NCBI RefSeq assembly: GCF_000687935.1
Contig: NZ_JHZZ01000001.1
Span: 2,316,001-2,380,000 of the forward strand
DNA from: Polaribacter sp. Hel_I_88
GTDB lineage: Bacteria; Bacteroidota; Bacteroidia; Flavobacteriales; Flavobacteriaceae
Length of the DNA: 64,000 bases
Direction of reading: 5' to 3'
Shown: piece by piece, positions 8,812 through 16,990 of the stretch
How positions within the stretch are numbered: the stretch's first letter is position 1
How the letters are laid out: each line of letters begins with the position of its first letter
Notes under the pieces: generated by a model
What the model was told of the DNA's origin: nothing
The model's database searches: none
Seen by the model: the letters and a program-made list of their open reading frames with translations, nothing else
Translations under genes and position numbers: made by a program

Positions 8812-9543
8812 TTAAGCCAAAGAAATTTCTTTAATTCCGAATTCTTTAACGGTTTCATCCTCTAGTTCAACAAGAAGATTTCCAGAGTTAGAAATTCCAG
8901 TAATAATTCCCATAAACAAAACATCGTTACTATCTTTAAACATAGTTGGGATGTTTTTTTTGTACAACACTTTTAAATAATCGTTTTCCAGTTCCTCATA
9001 TTTTTTCGAAACTAAAAGCTGTATTTTTTCTTTAATTTTTTCAATCAACCTTAAAAGGAGTGCATCCAAATTAAAATTGAAGTCTTTAATTTTTTTTAAA
9101 GAAGTTACATTTTTTAAAAATTCAGGAAATTCAGTTTGATTTACATTCAGCCCAATTCCTACAATTGTCGCATAAATTTTATGATTTCTGATATTATTTT
9201 CAATCAGAATTCCACAAATTTTATTTTTTGCTGACAGAATGTCGTTTGGCCATTTGATACTCGGTTTTGGTATTTCCTCTTCAAGAAGCACGTTAAAAAT
9301 TGCCAAGCTAATCGCAAAATTTAAGTATTTTTGTTGATGAATTTCTAAATCAAAATCTTTAATAAATACACTTATAGTAAGGTTTTTATGAGGTTCTGAA
9401 ATCCAAGAATTAGATTGTTGTCCACGTCCTTTTGTCTGCTCTTTTGTAGTAACAACTGTAAAGTTTTCTAATGCAGAATTTTGAGCCATTTCTTTTAAAA
9501 ATGAACTAGTAGAGGCAATGGCATTAAGTTTGATTAATTTCAA
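8812..9543 (-). CDS. birA: Biotin--[acetyl-CoA-carboxylase] ligase (no HTH domain)
   Basis: This is a 243-residue class I biotin protein ligase that attaches biotin to carboxylase carrier domains. The biotinyl-AMP motif KEQTKGRGQQSNSW (GRGRxG-type) is near residue 35, the KWPNDI motif near residue 98 and GIGLNVNQ near residue 128. The short C-terminal domain is present. The N-terminal DNA-binding domain of E. coli BirA is absent, so it is an enzyme and not a repressor. It is divergent from rsfS, as usual in this family. Confidence 0.93.
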   Translation of the reverse strand: MKLIKLNAIASTSSFLKEMAQNSALENFTVVTTKEQTKGRGQQSNSWISEPHKNLTISVFIKDFDLEIHQQKYLNFAISLAIFNVLLEEEIPKPSIKWPNDILSAKNKICGILIENNIRNHKIYATIVGIGLNVNQTEFPEFLKNVTSLKKIKDFNFNLDALLLRLIEKIKEKIQLLVSKKYEELENDYLKVLYKKNIPTMFKDSNDVLFMGIITGISNSGNLLVELEDETVKEFGIKEISLA

Positions 9544-9600
9544 CTGTTAAATAATGTGTAAAGTAGTTCAAAATTACACATAATACTCGCAAAATTATAA

Positions 9601-9608
9601 TAACTTTG
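9601..9608 (+). promoter_or_regulatory. -7 box upstream of rsfS
   Basis: TAACTTTG fits TAnnTTTG and lies 23 bases before the rsfS ATG. It probably drives the rsfS-ftsH-LUD-cdsA-psd-ACBP run. Confidence 0.5.
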
Positions 9609-9631
9609 TAAAAATTTAGAGAATACAATTA

Positions 9632-10000
9632 ATGGCAAAAAAGCAAGTAAACATAGACGAATTAATCTCTTTGATTATTAAAGGTATAGATGATGTAAAA
9701 GGAGAAAACATTCAACTATTAGATTTAAGAGAGATAGAAAATACGGTTTGCGATTATTTTATTATTTGTTCAGGAAATTCTAATACGCAAGTAAATGCAA
9801 TTTCTGGATCTGTACAAAAAGTAGTTAGTAAAGAAATAAAAGACAAACCTTGGCATATTGAAGGACAAACGAACTCTGAATGGGTTTTAATGGATTACGT
9901 AAATGTTGTGGTTCATATTTTTCAAAAGCATGTTAGAGATTATTATGACATTGAAAGCCTTTGGGGTGATGCAAAAATTACCGAAATTAACCCAGTTTAA
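9632..10000 (+). CDS. rsfS: Ribosomal silencing factor RsfS
   Basis: This 122-residue RsfS/Iojap protein binds uL14 on the 50S subunit and blocks subunit joining. Characteristic segments are CDYFIICSGNSNTQVNAI, PWHIEGQTNSEWVLMDYVNVVVHIF and RDYYDIESLWGDA. The length is normal. It is the first gene of a plus-strand run; ftsH begins 20 bp downstream. Confidence 0.94.
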   Translation: MAKKQVNIDELISLIIKGIDDVKGENIQLLDLREIENTVCDYFIICSGNSNTQVNAISGSVQKVVSKEIKDKPWHIEGQTNSEWVLMDYVNVVVHIFQKHVRDYYDIESLWGDAKITEINPV

Positions 10001-10020
10001 CCCTATTCATTTTACAACAC

Positions 10021-12003
10021 ATGAGTGATAAAAATAAAGATAAAGACAACAAACCTAACTTACCAAAACTTAAATTTAGTTCTTATTGGATCTATGGTGC
10101 AGTTTTAATAGCAATTATAGCTGTACAATTTTTTAGTAGTGGAGATTTAGCTTCTAAAAGTATTTCAAAAAACAAATTTGATGAAATTTTAAGAGATAAC
10201 GATATTAAAAAAATCGTTGTGATTAATAAAGACGTTGCTCAAGTTTTTTTAACAGAAGATGCTTTAAAAAAATCGAAACACAAAGAATTTACAAATTCTA
10301 CCTTTTATAGACCAGGTTCACCTGTTTACGAATATAATTTCGGAGACCAAAGAACATTTGAAGAAAATATAAAAATAGCAAAAGAAGAAAAACCAGACTT
10401 AATTGTAGATATCGAAAACAAAGAAAAAACAAGTGTTTTCGATGCTATTATTAGCTTTTTACCTTTCATCATATTAATCGCTATTTGGTTATTTTTTATG
10501 AGAAGAATGTCTGGAGGAGGCTCTGGAGGTGGAGGTGGAGGTCAAATTTTTAGCATCGGAAAATCGAAAGCTAAATTATTTGATAAAGATACCAAAGTAA
10601 AAACTACATTCGAAAATGTTGCTGGATTAGAAGGCGCAAAAGAAGAGGTACAAGAAATTGTGGATTTCTTAAAAAACCCAGATAAATATACTTCTTTAGG
10701 AGGTAAAATACCAAAAGGAGCTTTATTAGTAGGACCTCCAGGAACTGGTAAAACGTTATTAGCAAAAGCTGTTGCAGGAGAAGCTGGTGTGCCATTTTTC
10801 TCTTTATCAGGATCAGATTTTGTAGAAATGTTTGTTGGTGTAGGTGCTTCTAGAGTTAGAGATTTATTTAAGCAAGCTGCACAAAAATCTCCTTCTATTA
10901 TTTTTATTGATGAGATTGATGCCATTGGTAGAGCTCGTGGAAAAAATAGTATGACTGGTGGAAATGACGAACGTGAAAATACCTTGAACCAGTTATTAAC
11001 TGAAATGGATGGTTTTGGAACAGACGTAAATGTAATTGTTATTGCAGCAACTAACAGAGCAGATGTTTTAGATAGTGCATTAATGAGAGCAGGTCGTTTT
11101 GACCGTCAAATTTATGTTGATTTACCAGATATTAGAGAAAGACAAGAAATTTTTGAAGTGCATATTAAGCCTTTAAAAATGGCAGATGACGTAAATATTG
11201 AATTTTTAGCACAACAAACACCAGGATTTTCTGGAGCTGATATTGCCAATATGTGTAATGAAGCTGCCCTAATTGCTGCAAGGCAAGGTAAAAAAGCAAT
11301 TCATCACCAAGATTTTTTAGATGCTGTTGATAGAATTGTGGGTGGTTTAGAAAAGAAAAAGAAGAGAATTACACCAAAAGAAAAAGAAGTAATTGCTTTT
11401 CACGAAGCTGGTCATGCTACAGTAAGCTGGATGTTAGAACATGCTGCACCATTAGTAAAAGTTACAATTGTACCTAGAGGACAATCTCTTGGAGCTGCTT
11501 GGTATTTGCCAGCAGAAAGATTAATTGTGCAAACTGAGCAAATGTTAGATGAAATGTGTGCTACTTTAGGAGGTAGAGCAGCAGAAAAAATCATCTTTAA
11601 TAAGATTTCTACAGGTGCATTAAGCGATTTAGAAAAAGTTACCAAGCAAGCTAGAGCAATGGTTACAGTTTATGGTTTGAATGATAAAGTTGGTAATATT
11701 ACCTATTATGATTCTACAGGAAACGATTCTTTTGTAAAGCCTTATAGCGAAGAAACAGGAAAAACGATTGATAAAGAAATTTCTAAGATGATAGAAATTC
11801 AATACGAAAGAGCTGTTGAATTGTTATCAAATAACAAAGAAAAATTAACAGTACTTGCTGAATTGTTATTAGAAAAAGAAGTTATTTTTAAAGACGATTT
11901 ACAAAAAATCTTTGGGAAAAGACCTTTTGAAGAAGATGAGGAAGCTGGTGATGTTATCAAAGAAGAAAACGTTCCTACAGTAGAAAAAATACCTGAAGCA
12001 TAG
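10021..12003 (+). CDS. ftsH: ATP-dependent zinc metalloprotease FtsH
   Basis: This 660-residue membrane AAA+ protease degrades membrane and regulatory proteins. Two membrane segments flank a small periplasmic domain (about residues 20-160) and are followed by a Gly-rich linker. Walker A GPPGTGKT is near residue 239, Walker B IIFIDEID near 296, and the second region of homology is at AATNRADVLDSALMRAGRFDRQ. The HEAGH zinc site is near residue 461. All catalytic residues are present and the length is normal. It lies between rsfS and a LUD gene with close spacing. Confidence 0.97.
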   Translation: MSDKNKDKDNKPNLPKLKFSSYWIYGAVLIAIIAVQFFSSGDLASKSISKNKFDEILRDNDIKKIVVINKDVAQVFLTEDALKKSKHKEFTNSTFYRPGSPVYEYNFGDQRTFEENIKIAKEEKPDLIVDIENKEKTSVFDAIISFLPFIILIAIWLFFMRRMSGGGSGGGGGGQIFSIGKSKAKLFDKDTKVKTTFENVAGLEGAKEEVQEIVDFLKNPDKYTSLGGKIPKGALLVGPPGTGKTLLAKAVAGEAGVPFFSLSGSDFVEMFVGVGASRVRDLFKQAAQKSPSIIFIDEIDAIGRARGKNSMTGGNDERENTLNQLLTEMDGFGTDVNVIVIAATNRADVLDSALMRAGRFDRQIYVDLPDIRERQEIFEVHIKPLKMADDVNIEFLAQQTPGFSGADIANMCNEAALIAARQGKKAIHHQDFLDAVDRIVGGLEKKKKRITPKEKEVIAFHEAGHATVSWMLEHAAPLVKVTIVPRGQSLGAAWYLPAERLIVQTEQMLDEMCATLGGRAAEKIIFNKISTGALSDLEKVTKQARAMVTVYGLNDKVGNITYYDSTGNDSFVKPYSEETGKTIDKEISKMIEIQYERAVELLSNNKEKLTVLAELLLEKEVIFKDDLQKIFGKRPFEEDEEAGDVIKEENVPTVEKIPEA

Positions 12004-12009
12004 TCTTAA

Positions 12010-12594
12010 ATGAATCTTTTCAAAAAAATTTTTAACTTTCCTATTAAAGAGGATGACGAAATTAAAAAGCAAGAAGTAAAACTTTCTCTTGATGATCTTT
12101 TTGTACATAATTTTGTAAAAAAGGGAGGTAAATTTTTATACAACATCAATAAGCAAGAACTTGTTAGTAATTTTAAAAAAGTTATCGCAGAAAATAACTG
12201 GGAAGATATTCATCTTTTAGATCAAAGATTAGATTTTTTATTCGACAAAAAAACTTTAAATGTTGTGTCTTCTTACAACGAAGACACAACAATTCTTACT
12301 TCTTGTGAGCATTTAATTGCAGAAAATGGCGATATATTATTTTCATCAAATCAATTAAAAAGTACTCGATTAAAAGAATTTCCGCAAAATTTTATTGTTT
12401 TTGCTACTACAAGTCAATTAGTTAAAGATACAGGTCAGGGTTTAACAGGAATTAAAACTAAGTTTAAAAGTAGTTTACCTACCAATATTACTTCCGTCAA
12501 AGATTATAACATTAATAATAATGAGGATAATTTTTTAAACCATGGAAACAATAACTCAAAAAACTTATATTTGCTGCTGTTAGAAGATTTATAA
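12010..12594 (+). CDS. LUD domain protein (LutC-like)
   Basis: This is a 194-residue protein of the LUD family. It is the flavobacterial copy that regularly sits between ftsH and cdsA. Visible motifs are GGKFLYNINKQELVSNFKKVI, the ISxCEHLIAENGDILFSS region and TGIKTKFKSSLPTNITSVKDY. LutC members take part in lactate use, but this orphan copy has no lutAB beside it and its role is unclear. It starts 6 bp after ftsH and ends 1 bp before cdsA. Confidence 0.75.
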   Translation: MNLFKKIFNFPIKEDDEIKKQEVKLSLDDLFVHNFVKKGGKFLYNINKQELVSNFKKVIAENNWEDIHLLDQRLDFLFDKKTLNVVSSYNEDTTILTSCEHLIAENGDILFSSNQLKSTRLKEFPQNFIVFATTSQLVKDTGQGLTGIKTKFKSSLPTNITSVKDYNINNNEDNFLNHGNNNSKNLYLLLLEDL

Positions 12595-12595
12595 T

Positions 12596-13390
12596 ATGCG
12601 CAACCTTTTAAGAAGGCTTTTTTCTGGAATTGTTTACATTTTAATTTTTGTCTCTTCCATTCTTTTTTCTCAAGAATCCTATATTGCTTTAGTTACAATA
12701 TTTGGTTTTTTATCTATCTGGGAATTTTCTAAGATGATAAAGACTAAAAATTACGCTGCCTATATTTTCTTCCCTTTTGTGTTGTTTTTAATGATGCAAA
12801 GACAAGAGAGTTTTATTGTAACAGGTATTTTAGTAATTACATTGTTATCTTCTCTTTTTTTAATATATCAATTATTTGCAGAGAAAGTTGTTGCATTTTC
12901 TAACGATCGTTTAAAATTAGGCGTAACAATTAGATACATTATTTTTTCGATGTGTTTTTTAATTATGTTACCTTTTTATAAAAATACTTTCCATCCATAC
13001 TTAATGATTAGCATTTTATGCATTATTTGGGTAAATGATTCTTTTGCCTTTTTAATTGGTAAAAACTTCGGGAAAAATAAATTATTTCCATCAGTATCAC
13101 CCAAAAAAACAGTTGAAGGTCTTTTTGGAGGTTTAACTTTCTCTTTAATTGCAGGGTTGTTCATTAGTAAGTTTAATTTAGATTTTTCTTTATTAAACTG
13201 GTTAATTATTGCTGTAATTGTATCGTTAGTAGGTACTATTGGAGATTTAGTAGAATCAAAATTTAAACGACAAGCAAACATTAAAGATAGTGGAAATATA
13301 ATGCCTGGTCATGGAGGTATTTTAGATAGATTAGATAGCTTGTTGTTTGCTGCGCCATTTGTATATTTGTATATTAACTTTATTATTTAA
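12596..13390 (+). CDS. cdsA: Phosphatidate cytidylyltransferase
   Basis: This 264-residue integral membrane enzyme makes CDP-diacylglycerol from phosphatidate and CTP. The CDP-DAG synthase signature runs through ESKFKRQANIKDSGN and MPGHGGILDRLDS near the C-terminus, with about eight hydrophobic segments before it. It is the step before Psd in phosphatidylethanolamine synthesis, and psd follows 2 bp later. The length is normal. Confidence 0.95.
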   Translation: MRNLLRRLFSGIVYILIFVSSILFSQESYIALVTIFGFLSIWEFSKMIKTKNYAAYIFFPFVLFLMMQRQESFIVTGILVITLLSSLFLIYQLFAEKVVAFSNDRLKLGVTIRYIIFSMCFLIMLPFYKNTFHPYLMISILCIIWVNDSFAFLIGKNFGKNKLFPSVSPKKTVEGLFGGLTFSLIAGLFISKFNLDFSLLNWLIIAVIVSLVGTIGDLVESKFKRQANIKDSGNIMPGHGGILDRLDSLLFAAPFVYLYINFII

Positions 13391-13392
13391 AA

Positions 13393-14049
13393 ATGATTCG
13401 ATTTCATAAAGAAGGCTATAAAATCATCGTAATTACTTTTATTATTGTAATTGCTATTATATTATCCGTAGAAAGGTTTATTGATATTATTTGGATAACC
13501 AAATCAATTCAAGTTTTTGCTCTTGTATTTCTAATTATTGTATTGCAGTTTTTTAGAAACCCAAAAAGAGTTTCAATATTAGATGAAAACACAATTATTG
13601 CACCTGTAGATGGTAAAGTTGTTGTGATAGAAGAAGTTGAAGAACCAGAATATTTTAAAGATAAAAGATTACAAATATCAATTTTTATGTCTCCAATAAA
13701 TGTGCACGTTACAAGATATGCCATGAGTGGAGTTATAAAATATAGCAAATACCATCCAGGTAAATATTTGGTTGCTTGGCATCCAAAAGCATCTACCGAA
13801 AACGAAAGAACTACAGTTGTCATCGATAATAATGTTATTGGAGAAATTTTGTACAGACAAATTGCTGGAGCACTAGCAAAACGAATTGTAAATTATGCTA
13901 AAGAAGGAGAAAATGTTGTACAAGGTACAGATGCAGGATTTATAAAGTTTGGTTCTAGAGTAGATGTATATTTACCTTTAGGAACAAAAGTTAATGTAAA
14001 ATTAGGAGATAAAGTAAAAGGTGGTGTCCAAGTTATCGCAGAAAAATAA
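13393..14049 (+). CDS. psd: Phosphatidylserine decarboxylase (short type)
   Basis: This 218-residue proenzyme of the short Psd family makes phosphatidylethanolamine. Two N-terminal membrane segments precede IAPVDGKVVVIEE and the catalytic-region MSPINVHVTRYAMSG. The Gly-Ser cleavage site that yields the pyruvoyl group is in FIKFGSRVDVYLP near residue 192. It follows cdsA by 2 bp and its end overlaps the ACBP start. Confidence 0.93.
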   Translation: MIRFHKEGYKIIVITFIIVIAIILSVERFIDIIWITKSIQVFALVFLIIVLQFFRNPKRVSILDENTIIAPVDGKVVVIEEVEEPEYFKDKRLQISIFMSPINVHVTRYAMSGVIKYSKYHPGKYLVAWHPKASTENERTTVVIDNNVIGEILYRQIAGALAKRIVNYAKEGENVVQGTDAGFIKFGSRVDVYLPLGTKVNVKLGDKVKGGVQVIAEK

Positions 14050-14296
14050 TACTGAACTAGACAAAGAGTATAAAGCTGCTTTTGATAAAATATCAAAGTT
14101 AAAGCAAGCTCTTGCTCCAGATATTATGCTAAAATTTTATGCCTATTATAAGCAGGCAAATTTTGGTAATAAATCAATTGTTAAGAGCGGTTCAGATGTT
14201 AGAAGTGCGTTTAAATTTAATGCTTGGGTACAATTAAAAGGAATGAGTTCAGAACAGGCAAAAAAAGAATATATAGAATTAGCGAATTCAATTTAA
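14021..14296 (+). CDS. Acyl-CoA-binding protein
   Basis: This protein of about 91 residues has the ACBP four-helix pattern: LDKEYKAAFDKISKLKQAL, MLKFYAYYKQANFGN and KFNAWVQLKGMSSEQAKKEYIEL. It binds long-chain acyl-CoA in the cytosol. There is no ATG at a sensible place; GTG codons at 14021 or 14024 inside psd are the likely starts, giving a 26-29 bp overlap and translational coupling. It may feed acyl-CoA to lipid synthesis, including the storage-lipid genes further along. Confidence 0.88.
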   Translation: MVSKLSQKNNTELDKEYKAAFDKISKLKQALAPDIMLKFYAYYKQANFGNKSIVKSGSDVRSAFKFNAWVQLKGMSSEQAKKEYIELANSI

Positions 14297-14373
14297 TTTC
14301 GAAGCTATATATAGTTTAAACCATTTAAAATTACTTTAAAGTTTTAAAAACTTTTTCTTTATAAAATATTAAA

Positions 14374-14402
14374 AAATATCCGAGTAATAAACTCGGATAT
14401 TT
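14374..14402. terminator. Bidirectional terminator between ACBP and the TIGR01777 gene
   Basis: A perfect 12-bp stem (AAATATCCGAGT, loop AATAA, ACTCGGATATTT) with T-rich flanks on both strands lies between converging genes. Confidence 0.85.
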
Positions 14403-14406
14403 TATT

Positions 14407-15282
14407 TTATAAATTATTTAAAGCTTTTTTGAGCGTTTCAAACTGAAAAGAATACCCGTTTTTTTCTATTTTTTTTGATGAAATTCTACTGCCCTCTAAA
14501 AGAATTTTAGACATGTCACCAAATAATAATTTCAACATAAAACTAGGAACACAAATGCCAATATAAGGTCTGTTGATGCTTTTTGCTAATGCTTTAGAAA
14601 ACGTTGTACTTGTGTGATGTTTTGGTCCAACAGCATTAAATACACCCTTTAAATTACCTTCAATAGCTTGAATATACATTGCACATAGATCATCAATATG
14701 AATCCATGGCATATATTGCTTTCCAGAACCTAAAGGCGATATTACTGGCAATCTCATTTTGTCTAAAGCACCACCTTTTTCAGATAACACAATTCCAGTT
14801 CTTAAAATAGTAACAGGAATTTCTAAACTTTCAAATTGATGGGCAGCATTTTCCCATTTTTCGCAAACTTCACCTAAAAAATCGTTGCCAACTTTGTCTT
14901 TTTCAGTGAAAATTTTATCGGTTGTAACTGCTCCATAATAACCACTTCCAGAAGCTGAAATAAATCCTTTTAAGTTGATGTTCTCTTTTTTGATAGTTTC
15001 AAAAAGCAGATTTGCACTTTCAACTCTACTATCAATTATTACTTTTTTTCTTTCGTTTGTCCAACGTTCATCAGCAATTCCTGCTCCAGCCAAATGAATG
15101 ATGTAATCTGTATTTTTAAAAGCTTTTTTATCAATAGTTTTTTTCTGAAGATCCCATTGATATTCATTTTCAGCATCAGCACTTCTTGTAAGTATTGCTA
15201 CTTCATGGTTCTTATCCTTTAACAATTTTGTAAGTCTACTGCCTACTAAACCTGTACCTCCTGTAATTAAAATTTTTGCCAT
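14407..15282 (-). CDS. TIGR01777 family epimerase (SDR-like)
   Basis: This is a 291-residue NAD(P)-binding protein with the Rossmann motif ITGGTGLVGSRLTKLL at the N-terminus and the family segments IHLAGAGIADERWT, ASGSGYYG, LRTGIVLSEKGGAL and MPWIHIDDLC. The C-terminal DUF1731 tail is present. Family members such as YfcH have no agreed reaction. It is a single gene between two terminator/intergenic gaps. Confidence 0.88.
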   Translation of the reverse strand: MAKILITGGTGLVGSRLTKLLKDKNHEVAILTRSADAENEYQWDLQKKTIDKKAFKNTDYIIHLAGAGIADERWTNERKKVIIDSRVESANLLFETIKKENINLKGFISASGSGYYGAVTTDKIFTEKDKVGNDFLGEVCEKWENAAHQFESLEIPVTILRTGIVLSEKGGALDKMRLPVISPLGSGKQYMPWIHIDDLCAMYIQAIEGNLKGVFNAVGPKHHTSTTFSKALAKSINRPYIGICVPSFMLKLLFGDMSKILLEGSRISSKKIEKNGYSFQFETLKKALNNL

Positions 15283-15371
15283 ACGTAAATATAAAGAAGA
15301 AAAATCTTTTTTGCGAACTATATTTATAGATTAAACTAATTTAAAAATAAGCCCTAACTTTATTTCTAAAA

Positions 15372-16817
15372 CTATTCTTTAGTAGGAATTGGAGGTGGTC
15401 CTTCAGGAATAATTGCCTTATATACTTCATCTCCTTTACGTTCTTTATATTCTGCTTTTACTTTGGCAACCAACTCCGGATTTTCGAACAAATCTAACAT
15501 AGTCATAGACATTGCTTTGCTAGAATATAGCATTCCTTTATGACCAATGCTCATTCCTCCACAAGCTACAACAGCCCACGAATGCCAAGGTGTATCAATA
15601 GGAGCAGTTGTTACTCTTAAATTGATGTTGGCAACATTCCAACTTACATCACCAACATCCGTACTTCCTCCACCAGAATTTTTTAAGGTTGTTCTTAAAG
15701 GATTGATGTTAGAATCCATTCCTAATTGTTTTTTACCTGTTACTTCTTGAATTTTTTTTCCGAAAGTAATTTCATCATCTGTATATTTTATGGGACCTAA
15801 TAACTCTAGATTTTTTTGCATGATTGCTCCCCCAGTTCTATTTACTAAAACTTCGTAAATACCAGAAATTAACGATACTTTGTACTCTACATTTGCTAGA
15901 ATTGCAGCACCTTCTGCCATTTTCTTTACTTGTTCATAAACTGGCAACATTCCAGAACGTTTAGAATCTCTAACTCTTACCCAAAGTCGGGAATAATCTG
16001 GAACAACATTTACTACTTGTCCACCATCTTGAATATGATAATGCATTCTAACAGTTGGTTTTACGTGTTCTCTGTAATAATTGATTCCTGCTGTATAAAG
16101 TTCTAAAGCATCAGAAGCAGACCTTCCATTCCAAGGATCTGCAGCAGCGTGTGCAGCTTGCCCAAAAAACTCTACTTTAAAATCTACTAAAGCCAAAGAA
16201 CTTTGCACATCTGCCTCTGTAACTGGTGCAGGATGCCAGCTGATATTTACATCTACATCATCCCAAAGGCCAGCATTTACCATCCAGATTTTTCCGAAAA
16301 ACTTTTCTTCAGAAGGAGTTCCAAAAAACTTTACAGTTCCTTTTATTTTGCCTTGCTCAATTAACTCTTTTATGGCAACAGCAGCACCCAAACTGCCTGC
16401 TCCAAATAAATTATGTCCACATCCATGACCTGGATTTCCTTCTGTAATTGGTGATTTTGTTGGTACTGGATTTTGAGATAAACCAGGTAAAGCATCAAAT
16501 TCGCCTAACACACTTATAACAGGTTTCCCAGAACCATAAGTTGCTACAAAAGCAGTTGGCATTTCTGCAACGCCTCTTTCTATGGTAAAACCTTGTTTTT
16601 CTGCGTAGTCTGATAATATTTTTGAAGATTCAGTTTCTTCGAAAGCTGTTTCTGCAGCTTGCCAGATTTTATCACTAATTTCGATCAAAGCATTTTGATG
16701 CTTTTCTATGGATTGTACTAATGCTTGTTTATTTTTTGAAAGTTTTTGACTTTGTAAAGTACAAATTGTAAAAAGTAAAACAAATAGTACTACTTTTTTT
16801 AAGGTGAAGTTTTTCAT
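15372..16817 (-). CDS. Secreted M20 family amidohydrolase (AbgB-like)
   Basis: This 481-residue protein starts with a clear signal peptide (MKNFTLKKVVLFVLLFTICTLQSQ) and is therefore periplasmic or secreted. Metal-binding M20 motifs are SVLGEFDALPGLSQ, NPGHGCGHNLFGAGSLGAA and ISWHPAPVTEAD, and a dimerisation domain follows. It resembles the B subunit of aminobenzoyl-glutamate hydrolase. The physiological amide substrate is not known. It stands alone with gaps of about 170 bp upstream and 90 bp downstream. Confidence 0.88.
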   Translation of the reverse strand: MKNFTLKKVVLFVLLFTICTLQSQKLSKNKQALVQSIEKHQNALIEISDKIWQAAETAFEETESSKILSDYAEKQGFTIERGVAEMPTAFVATYGSGKPVISVLGEFDALPGLSQNPVPTKSPITEGNPGHGCGHNLFGAGSLGAAVAIKELIEQGKIKGTVKFFGTPSEEKFFGKIWMVNAGLWDDVDVNISWHPAPVTEADVQSSLALVDFKVEFFGQAAHAAADPWNGRSASDALELYTAGINYYREHVKPTVRMHYHIQDGGQVVNVVPDYSRLWVRVRDSKRSGMLPVYEQVKKMAEGAAILANVEYKVSLISGIYEVLVNRTGGAIMQKNLELLGPIKYTDDEITFGKKIQEVTGKKQLGMDSNINPLRTTLKNSGGGSTDVGDVSWNVANINLRVTTAPIDTPWHSWAVVACGGMSIGHKGMLYSSKAMSMTMLDLFENPELVAKVKAEYKERKGDEVYKAIIPEGPPPIPTKE

Positions 16818-16990
16818 TGGAAAGTTGTTTTTTCAAATATAATGAAAAAACAATTTTTTTATTTTATTCTTTTTAACTTTATGTCTTTTAAAAATTCGCT
16901 AGTGTGATTCTGAATATTTGTTGTTTGTTTTAATGACTTATATTAAAAATTAACAAAGTTATTTAAAAGTAAGTTAAGAAGTAAAACAAA

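Noticed and set aside
10542..10925. Minus-strand open frame inside ftsH
   Set aside because: It mirrors the Walker A/B region of ftsH in the opposite strand and has no promoter or family features.
16818..16990. Cobalamin riboswitch near the B12-dependent mutase
   Set aside because: The gap downstream of mutB and the short spaces upstream of its operon show no B12-box or conserved stem pattern.
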